From assembly GCA_032988165.1 (NCBI GenBank), contig JANTQF010000246.1:1-52075 (forward strand): a DNA stretch of 52,075 bases, written 5' to 3'. A program made the position numbers and the translations under genes. The notes beneath the pieces were generated by a model that was given only the letters and a program-made list of their open reading frames with translations, was not told the DNA's origin and did not search any database. The stretch's first letter is position 1; every line of letters begins with the position of its first letter. Below, piece after piece: positions 43,971 to 52,075 of this stretch. The DNA is from Emmonsiellopsis sp. PD_33. Taxonomy: Eukaryota > Ascomycota > Eurotiomycetes > Onygenales > Ajellomycetaceae.

Positions 43971-46900
43971 TTACAGAGCATATGGGTTCATCGATCGAAT
44001 AGTAAGGCAACTAAATATCTGGTCAGTATAACAATCGGCAAGCTTTCAAGACGCTCATGTACTTACGGTGGGCTCTTGCTAAGATCTGTTTTCAAGATAA
44101 TTGGTACGCGGGCCATTTCAGTAACATCCTGTATGTATTCACCATCCTCCTCACGCAGCTTGAAAAGCTTGAAATACTTTTCTTTGTTTGTCAGCTTGGT
44201 TTCAGGGGCGTCGACGGTGCTAGTGGCAATCTTGGGATCGGAACGAGTGCGGTGAGGAGCCTGTTGAGGGTGGCCATTTCTAGTGGGAGATGGTGGCATG
44301 CTTTGAGTCGATCGATCCACTGGGGAATTGAGCGACACACCAGCAGCCATTTCGGTGGCTTCCGAAATATCGTCATCCTCGTCATCATCGAAAAGAGCGT
44401 CGACATCATCAGTTGAAATGGTGCCAGTGTCAGTCTGTTTCCGCTGGGCCTCTTCTCTCTCTCGTGCACGCTCCCGAGCAGCCTCGGCTTCGCGAGCGGC
44501 AGCAGCAGCTGTGGCAGCGCGCGAGCTTTGGGTGGCCTTGGGTCGCTCATCCTCAGGGATGTAGGCAGAGGATGGGACGCCCTTCTCCCAGTACAACTCA
44601 AGCACACGCTCGTCCTTGCGGTACTCAGCTTTCTTCAGGGGTAGCTGATCGCAGTGGACACGCTTCTCAAACCCAAATTCTGGGATCAAGACATCGAAGG
44701 CGGACTCGTAGACACACAGCACAATGCCCTCGCTGATGAGGTCGCCTCCAATATCGTGTCGCTTCTTGTCCATGATGCGGCAAGATTCAATATGGACACT
44801 CTGCTCCTGGGCATTTTGAGCCGAATCTTTCTTATTGTTGCACTGTTCAGCAGTCTTGGTAAGACTTTCGACATCGTCGGTAAATTCAATTGTACCATTG
44901 GAAAGAACGGCCTCAAGTTGGCGATGGACGATGATATCTGCATAACGCCTCGAGGGATTGGTAAAGTGAGTGTAGAGCGGCAAGTTAAGAACGTAATGCT
45001 GTTGTTGGTCTGCTGGCACACTTCCGGCGACGTAATACTTTGCACGTCGCATAGCTTTGAGGAGCAAAGTTTCCATGCCCTAATCAAATATCAGTAAGCG
45101 GGTGCGTTTTAAACCAGAGAAGAAATCAGTCGTGACATACCTTGCGAATATCAGAATCCTCAATCTTGAAGAGACTGGTTTGGAGTGTACCGCTGCTAGC
45201 GGCATCGATGTCATAGCCCAGCCGAGTCATTCTGTCCACAAAGGTTGCCAAGCGTCGCTCATTTGGCGATGCCTGTCGGCGAAGAAGGGCCTTTTCGGGA
45301 AGAGCTGAGGCAAGTTTCTTAGCGACAAACGAGTTCGCCTTGTGGCTTAGTTCCTCGATCAGTTCATGTGCGGGTGTAGAATCGAAAATGTTGTGCTCGA
45401 CAGGCACATTCTCGTCATCTAGTTGGTAAAGGAGTCTGAGCGACGGGATCTCGGAGGATCGGTTACCAAATCTCGATTCTCTGAATTTGACAGCGATGTT
45501 CTGGAGTTAAATGATTGGTTAGCAAAAGGCCGTCATGTATCATGATAATTGTTGGACTCACGTTCAAAATCTTGATATCTTCTGCGGTGGCACCGTGAAG
45601 CTCAACATCTGGGGTACCGCTGAGGACGGCGTCCACGTCGTCGTAGGTCAACTTTCCGGAGCTCTTGATTATACCCTTGCCGATCCAGGGTTCACCTTCG
45701 ACGACACCGGTGGCGGGGTCGACCTGGAAGACAACACTGACGGTCAATCTGTCCTCCCCGGGCAAAAGCGAGCATATTTCAGTCGCTAGACGGGGTGGGA
45801 GCATGTTGACCACGCGGTTCATCAGGTACACGCCAGTACCCCGCTTCTTTGCTTCGCGATCAACCAGTGAGTTGACCTTGATAAAATGAGCGACATCTGC
45901 AACGTGAATACCAACCTCCACCTTCCCGTCGGGAAGAGATTTGACATGGATTGCGTCATCAAGCTCCTTGGTGCCGTTGGGGTCAATGGTGAAGGTGGTT
46001 TCCTCGCGGAAGTCCCTTCTGGTGGACGTGAGAGCCTCGCCCTCGTTTGCCACGGACCATTTGTCCCAACCAACGTTTTTCAACACGGCTTCAGAAAACT
46101 CATCAGACGCGAAGTTGTTATCGCGGAGTAGGGCATCAGTTTCGACTTTCAAGTTGCCCATTGGACCAAGTTGTTCAACGAGGGTACCAAATGGATGGAG
46201 AGAAGTTATGGGCCAGCGCTTGATACATGCAACGAATATGTTGTTGGCATACTCCGCGTGCTTCTCAACAAAGTCGCGAGGAGCTTGCTCAGTCGGGATT
46301 GCGATTAGAGGAACACGCTTGTCGGTAGGTTTAAACCACACAATCTTTGGCTTGTCCTGTTGGCGTTCGTGGTGATGACGGGAATGGGCACCATCTCTGG
46401 CTTGTCGTTCCGCTTCCTGTTTCTCCTTGGTAGCTTGGCTGCTGGGTCGAAGAAGACCGAGAGAACCAGAGAACATCTGGCCTGCAACACGTTCAATAAC
46501 AGCGACAACGTGGCCAGCGTACAATGGCTTCTGCTCATCACTGATCTCATCCTCCTCGACAAGAAGAAGAGACTGGCCTTCGACTTCGACGTCATCGTTC
46601 TTCTTCTGAGTCGGGCGTTGGCGAAGACTGCCTCGGCGACGAATGCTTCCATCGGGAGCGATTTGAGGGCTTTCGCCGTTGGCGACGGAATCGGAGCGAC
46701 CATTCTTCTCCAGGCCAGCAGTGCTGCCGCTTCTGGTGTCGGTAATATCTTTACGCTTCTTCTTCTCCTCCTTTTCACGTTTCTGACCCCAGACTTCGTC
46801 GACGTCGAGAAGCTCCACCGCAACAAGATCTCCCTCAAGGGCGCGGTTTCTATCTTTGCTTCCGCAAATAAAGATATCCGCGTCGAGATCAGGAGTAGTG

Positions 46901-48406
46901 ACGTATGCGTCCGATCTGTTTTTCTTGTTGACTCGCAGAATGCCAGAAACAAGCTGGCCGTCGTTGAGCAGCGCAGGCAAGCTTGCCTGAGGAAGGTAAG
47001 GTGTAAAGAGCGTCTTGCGCTGCTGTTGCTGTTGCTGCTGGGTAGACAGCTGAGGAGCAGCGTGTTGGGCAGTTGGCAAGCCTAGATTTTGACCATTCAG
47101 CTGACTCTGTTGCATTGCCTGGAGCTGGGCAATCTGGAGAGGATTCAAGTGCTGACCGGGGAACATTTGTGGCATCATAACTTGTCCCTGAGGCAACTGG
47201 AGGAATTGCGGCTGAGCGGGATACTGGAAGGCACCAATAGATCCAACCGATTGATTGACGGAACCGCGGGTACGATGGCCTGGCTGGAAGCCTTGTCCGC
47301 CGGGCTGCTGGCCAAAGCTACCCATGGGGGCCCGTTGTTGGTCCTGGGGCTGGTTCTGGGGGCCACTCTGCTGACGCCAGTTGCTATCAAAATTTCTTGA
47401 AGCGGACCGGCCATGCCCTGGTTGGCTGGAACGTCTGGAGGTATCCGAAGCGCCAGTTCCCTCATTTCCTTGGGGAAATTGGAAACCACCCGCGCCCCTT
47501 CCACCAGAACCACCACGGCCGCTACCAACAGCCATGGACTGACTGCGCATATGAGAGGCAGGGCGAACATTTCCGGCGCGTTGGACGCCTAGTCCCTGAG
47601 GAGCCTGGGAGGTAGGGGTGGAGGTCTGTTTATCGCCTGAAGAGCCTTCACCTTGGCTGGTGCTAGAGGCACCGGATGCGCCTGGGATTGGGAATTGGAA
47701 GCCAGAGGTGGTTCGTTTCTGCTGGGCGAGTTCAGCAGCCTTTCTGGCTTCGGGCAGAGCGAGCGAATGACGGCGTTGATGGCCGCCTCCTGGAGGGGCG
47801 CCGCGGCCCCGAGGTTGGTTTCCGTTCTCGCGGTTTTGACTAGATAGGCCCTGTCCTTGGCCCTGGTTGAAGTCGCCATACGCCGAACCAGATGCTCCGG
47901 AAGAAGGTGCGGGCGGTGGACCCCCCATACCTACATTAGGGAGGGCAGACTGGTTGCGGCGATGCGAGGGTTGATTCTGAGCATTCATGGGGATGCCCAA
48001 ATGCTGTTGTTGCTGTTGAGTTTGGGAATACTGGAAAGCGTTTTGACCAATATTTGGGATTCCCTGGGGTTGCATTGTAGGAGAGTACCCCTGGATTGGC
48101 TGTTGTTGGGCTTGCAAAAGCCCAAGATTGTTGACGTATTGCTGGTGAGCGGCAGCAATCTGCTGTTGCTGCTGTTGGAGCAGCTCGATTTGCTGTTGCA
48201 AAGCCAGTTGTTCCACTGCATGTTGTCAGCACACGAGTCTTTATCAAGCATGGCCAACGAGGTGGGAACAAAAACATACTCATCAAAGGAGTAAGCTCCG
48301 AGGGGCTTCTCCTGTGCGCAATATGAAGCCGTCTACCGGCCGGGCCTGGGATCGAATTGTTATTGTTATTATTGTTGTTTGGCGGCGGCGGGGGCGGCTG
48401 TTCCAT
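43971..48406 (-). CDS. SSD1: Ssd1-type RNB-domain mRNA-binding protein
   Basis: Five exons on the minus strand, 48406-48280, 48215-45562, 45500-45141, 45079-44067 and 44010-43971, give 1397 residues. Ssd1 binds cell-wall mRNAs and controls their translation and localisation under the NDR kinase Cbk1; it descends from Dis3L2-type RNases, and yeast Ssd1 is described as lacking nuclease activity. The N-terminal 400 residues are low-complexity: an Asn run, Gln runs and Gly/Ser-rich stretches. Five HxRxx(S) NDR-kinase sites are visible (HRRSPS, HRRNQS, HQRRHS, HMRSQS, HGRSAS). Cold-shock domains follow (LVSGILRVNKKNRSDAYV, ADIFICG, GDLVAVELL), then the RNB domain (DPNGTKELDDAIHV, VGIHVADVAHFI, YTHFTNPSRRYADIIVHRQL). 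The protein ends SPPCLTIRSMNPYAL, recovered only with the 40-nt last exon. All junction phases agree. Confidence 0.94.
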
Positions 48407-49304
48407 CGTTGTTTAAATAAAGCACGGTGCTTTGATTATGCCGTACAACTTAGTGTGAGCGGTATGGTGTGTGAGGCGCCGAAAAAAAAGAATCGACGTA
48501 AGGTTATTATACCACGCCCAATGACAGAGACTCGAGCTACTAGCCAATGTTAAAGAGACTTGGTATGCAGCTCTTGGGGCGACGTGGCTTGTCTGAGAGG
48601 TAGATGGGGAAACACGTTAGCCACGATCACGGGGGGAGAATTGGGATTTGGGAGTGTCGAGGGGGGATTGTGCGGGGGGAGAGGGGGGTTAAGGGGAGGG
48701 AGAAAACGGGGGGTTTCGTGGGGCAAGCTGAGCAGGACTCACGATCAGGAAAGTGACCGAGCGGAGCAGTTATAAATTAAGAGTATGGAGTAGCGGGGGG
48801 GAAGGACAGTACTCGAAGTACGGGAGAGGATCTCGTCTGTGCGGAATTGGGGGGGGGAATTAAAGGACAGGCTCGAGAACCAGCAGCGGAGAGGAGATGG
48901 GATGTTTGTTGACTGATTGTTGACTGTTGATTGTGATTCTGGCCTGGCAAGCGGCAGAAGGAGAGGACGGAGTGGCCGGCTGGCAAGAAGGAGAGACCAA
49001 AGCGGCGGGAGAGGCTGCGGCTCAGCAACACACGGCGGCGACGACGCGGGAGCAGAAGCTGGGCGGACTCCAAGCAGGAGCTGCGGGACAGCAAGACAGC
49101 GTTAGCCAGGCAGACGGTTAGAGGGGTCTACAGCAGGATAGAGAGAGCTGAGGCTGCTGGGATTCAGGGCAAAGCACAGAGGGAGGGAGGGATGGCTGCC
49201 GTGTGGACAAGGAGGGCGGCAGCACCACAACAGACAACGAGGGCAGCTGGACAGCAGAGACGCAGACACAGAGAGCGAGGACACAAGCAGGCAGAGAAGG
49301 ACAG

Positions 49305-49400
49305 GACAGACAACAGAGACAGACAGAGACAGAGAGACAGAGAGAGAGAGAGAGAGAGACGGGGAGAGAGAGAGGGAGAGGAGAAGACGAGGAGAGGGCG
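49305..49400 (+). repeat. Purine-rich (GA)n / (ACAGAG)n tract
   Basis: ACAGAGACAGACAGAG-type units grade into an uninterrupted GA run and then GGGAGAGAG. It could form triplex or bind GAGA-type factors; this is inference. Confidence 0.8.
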
Positions 49401-49530
49401 AGGGTGAAGCCAAGTCCGATGTGGAGGGCAGCTGGCCACGAGCGGTTTAGCGCCGCCAGCAGAGCCGCCAAGCCTGCCACTGCTGGTTGGTCTGGGGAAC
49501 AGGCTAGCGGCTGGGGGCTTGGCGGGCCGT

Positions 49531-49550
49531 GTTTAGGGGGTGTTTAGGGG
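49531..49550 (+). repeat. Tandem GTTTAGGGG pair, telomere-like
   Basis: GTTTAGGGGGT-GTTTAGGGG gives two TTAGGG cores 10-11 bp apart. Too short to be a former chromosome end; it could bind Tbf1/Reb1-like factors. Confidence 0.4.
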
Positions 49551-49570
49551 CGCTCTTTAACTAACTTCCG

Positions 49571-49600
49571 GGCATCTCGAGGCAGCTCCAGGCATCTCCA
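49571..49600 (+). repeat. 10-bp triplet tandem repeat
   Basis: GGCATCTCGA, GGCAGCTCCA and GGCATCTCCA follow one another exactly, each differing by one or two bases. Confidence 0.8.
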
Positions 49601-51052
49601 GGGGTAACTTGTTGGGGCATGTAGGGGTGTATGCACTGACCTCACCAACTACCCGCCCTCGTCTCACACGTGCTCGTCCCAACACTCCAACCGTCGGAGA
49701 GTTCAACTCGCGCGTCTGGCTTCGTCGGCGGGTGTTTCATACATGGGCTGTGGAAACGCCTGTTGCCCAGCAGGGGGATACGGAGCGGGCTGCCAGGAGA
49801 GCTGGCGGGATGGGAGCGAAAGCAAAGTCAGACAGAGATAACTAGAGATAGAGATGTATAAATGAGGCGGAAAGGGACGAGAGAGAGAAGAAATGAAGGC
49901 TGTTGTGCTGTGGCAGCTGCGGATAGAGCAGCAGAAGGGGGGGGTCTACTGTATATATAGCAGAACTTAAGCTGCCCGCGTCTACAGAGCTATATTCGCC
50001 ATCTCCGCCGGCTCGCGGTGGATGGCACGGCGGTGGTGAGCTAACTATGATGCAGAGTATACCAGATAAAACAGCGGCTACCAGAGGACCAGAAAGCTTT
50101 TCCTGGCTGCGTCTACTGCCCGCTGCCCGCCAGAATGCCAGCTGTAGCGCCCACCCATGGATCCAAGCTCCCTCCGCTCCGCTGCCCGCGGCGACTGAGT
50201 TTTCGAGCTCGAAGCCTGGCTCGTAGACCCGAGTCCAGCCGGCTAAATAAGTGGTTAAAAGGGTTTACTTTCAAAGTGGTTGTGTCAAGGTGCTGTCTCC
50301 CGCGCCTAGCGATCAGCCGCGATTAAATGAATTAGTTATCAGCCAGGATCTCCTCGCGGTTGTTAGCCACGTTAAGCGACGGTGAGGTCACTGTCTCTCT
50401 CTTCTGGTCTGGTGGTGCAGGCTGTTAATTCTCCATCCGCCCGTCTATCGTTATTGTTTGTTCTTCGCAGCTGTAATTATTTCACCGTCCAGAGTTTTCG
50501 TTTCCCCAGCCACTCACCAACTGCAGGAAAACCCGTTGAATTGATTCATTCCGCTGCCTTGCATCCACGTCAACAACCGCTCTCTTTGGATCCGCCAGTT
50601 CCAGCTGTCTGTCCAGCTTGCGTCGTTGGGTCCGCCCGTGTCCGTCTGACTTTCGACTGCTGCTTCATCGTTGAGGTGGAATAAATACGTCGTGTATAAG
50701 AATCGGTGGCTGGGGTCAAATCACCATCTTCACCACCCAACGGCCGGACGACGAACACACCTCCCAATGAACGGCTGATTCCCTTGCATTACCGGTCATG
50801 GGGATAGCCTAGCCATATCAGCATTCAATTGCCATTCATTGCGGCCCATTGCCTCGAAACCACGCCTGACACCCGCCAGAAATCTCGCGCCTGCATTTAT
50901 CTTTAAATCCGCCGTCACAATCGTCACAGCAACCACCCCAGCGTCAAATACATCATTGATCAATAAATACTCAAACGGACCGCCCTGGTTACACCTCTCC
51001 TACAACTAATCGCCTTCATACGTTCCGCCACCCCGCCCTTCACTTCACCACC

Positions 51053-52075
51053 ATGGCTCGACCCCAACTCTACTCTCCGCGCGCTCCCGACAGCCCGTCG
51101 CGCCAGCTCATGCTCGATCTGGCCAAGGACCTCGAACAGGTCCGCCTGCACAACACTGAACTCAAAAAAGTTAGAGCCTACGAGCGCCGTTCGTTCTACG
51201 AAAACCTCGACCGTCTCGACCGCGAGCGCGAAGAAGTGCACAATGCCGCCCTGAGCGCTGCCGCCGCGAAGCGCGATGCTTTAAGACATGAGGCCGAGCA
51301 AACGCTACAACGACATCTGGTTGCGGAGGAGGAGGAGCGGAGACGGAAGGAGGAGGAACAGAGGCGACAGAGGGAGAGGTTGGAGCGGGAGAAGGCTGAG
51401 AGGGAACGAAAGGAGCGCGAGGAGGCTGCAAGGTTAGAAGCTGAGAGGCGGACGCAGGAAGAGGAGAAGCGGAGGAAAGCGGAGGAGGCTGAGCGGGTGC
51501 GGAGGGCCCAGGAGGAGGAAAAGGAAAAGCGGGAACGGGAACGCGCTGCGCTGGAAAAGAAGAAGAAAGACGAGGAGCTCGCGAAGATTAAGCAAGAGGA
51601 GACCAGAGTCAAGGAAGCGGAGGATAAGAAGAAACAGGCCGCGCAGCTAACGGCATCCACTGCGGCTACGACAGCAGCAGCTACAATTGACGGTGCTGCG
51701 CGTCGCACCCCTCAACAGATTGCAGAACATAAACGATACCTGGAACTGCATCAGCACCTCAAGAAGTTTAGACGCTACATGGTCGATGAAACGAAGACAA
51801 ATCCGGTCCTGAAACAGCACATGGGCGACATGCGTCGGACGATAAAGAAATGCGTCGGCCAGCTAGTCACCGATGACAAGGTCGCCAACCGCACGCCGGT
51901 ACGTATTTTCCATTCTAGCCTTTCTATACCGTTTCACCTTGTCTCTCTCTACTAACACAATTCCACCCAGACAAACGAAATAATCACCATCCTCAAAAAA
52001 GCCCTCGCCCTCACCACCCCCTCCGTGGACATCCGCCAATTCCTCGCCTTCCCCCCCACCTCCCCCTCCCCAGAC
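51053..52075 (+). CDS. GLE1: GLE1-type mRNA export factor, 5' part only
   Basis: Two exons are visible, 51053-51898 and 51971 to the window edge, coding 317 residues with the frame still open. Gle1 sits at the cytoplasmic face of the nuclear pore and, with inositol hexakisphosphate, activates the DEAD-box ATPase Dbp5 to release exported mRNPs. The N terminus (MARPQLYSPRAPDSPSRQLM) leads into DLEQVRLHNTELKKVRAYER and a very long charged coiled coil (about residues 75-200, Glu/Arg/Lys-rich). After an Ala/Thr linker, RRTPQQIAEHKRYLELHQHL and FRRYMVDETKTNPVLKQHMG begin the conserved region. The 72-nt intron (GTACGT, CTAAC, CCCAG) joins TP|TNEIITILKKAL in phase 0. The catalytic-partner C-terminal domain lies beyond the window. 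Confidence 0.88.

Larger units (their letters stand above)
48407..51052. promoter_or_regulatory. Long divergent region between SSD1 and GLE1
   Basis: About 2.6 kb between outward-facing starts, unusually long. It has strong strand asymmetry: G-rich blocks (48660-48860), a GA tract (49305-49400), a 10-bp triplet repeat (49571-49600) and many short frames with no recognisable product. Long leaders and multiple start sites are likely. Confidence 0.5.

Noticed and set aside
1..52075. CRISPR array, rRNA, plasmid or phage features
   Set aside because: Spliceosomal introns and eukaryotic genes throughout; no regularly spaced direct repeats with unique spacers and no rRNA blocks.

Overview
The window is nuclear DNA of a filamentous ascomycete. 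Genes carry many short (51-127 nt, a few longer) introns with GTRWGT-type donors and CTAAC-like branch sites, and the encoded proteins are typical of Pezizomycotina. Codon use, long intergenic spacers and a CpG-purged transposon suggest Eurotiomycetes, perhaps Onygenales; this placement is inference. I rebuilt gene models by hand from splice sites, reading phase and conserved protein termini; every model given closes in frame.

Layout. 1-2641: a cytochrome P450 preceded by a hairpin plus T tract. 4749-6076: a UBTD-type ubiquitin-like protein whose first exon is only the ATG. 7268-7480: an intron-containing tRNA-Gln whose T terminator runs into a T6A satellite. 8755-17646 is a dense housekeeping block: GID4/Vid24 (-), Mago nashi (-), beta-COP (+), a sphingoid base kinase (+). 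18847-26324: RRP1 (-), a peroxisomal-type FAD amine oxidase (-), a previously untracked secreted Kex2-type cysteine-rich precursor (-) and EMC5 (+). 28366-31667: a complete but dead 3.3 kb Mutator-like element with 50 bp terminal inverted repeats and a 9 bp target duplication, containing no CpG apart from one in the right terminal repeat. 32607-35842: a Pro/Tyr-rich GPI-type wall protein and a UBE2S-like E2. 36000-43600 is gene-poor and holds decayed repeats, including a Ty3/gypsy reverse-transcriptase relic and a second CpG-free stretch. 43971-48406: the Ssd1 RNB-family protein (-). 51053 to the end: the 5' part of GLE1 (+), cut by the window edge.

Most genes are unrelated housekeeping functions: ubiquitin pathway (GID4, UBTD, UBE2S), RNA metabolism (Mago, RRP1, SSD1, GLE1), membrane traffic and ER (beta-COP, EMC5) and sphingolipid signalling (LCB kinase). 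I see no metabolic cluster. The most original item is the secreted precursor at 23508-24304: each dibasic cleavage site lies just after a phase-1 exon junction, and two of the junction modules are clearly duplicated. It seems to have grown by exon duplication and ends in an 87-residue, eight-cysteine mature domain that I do not recognise.
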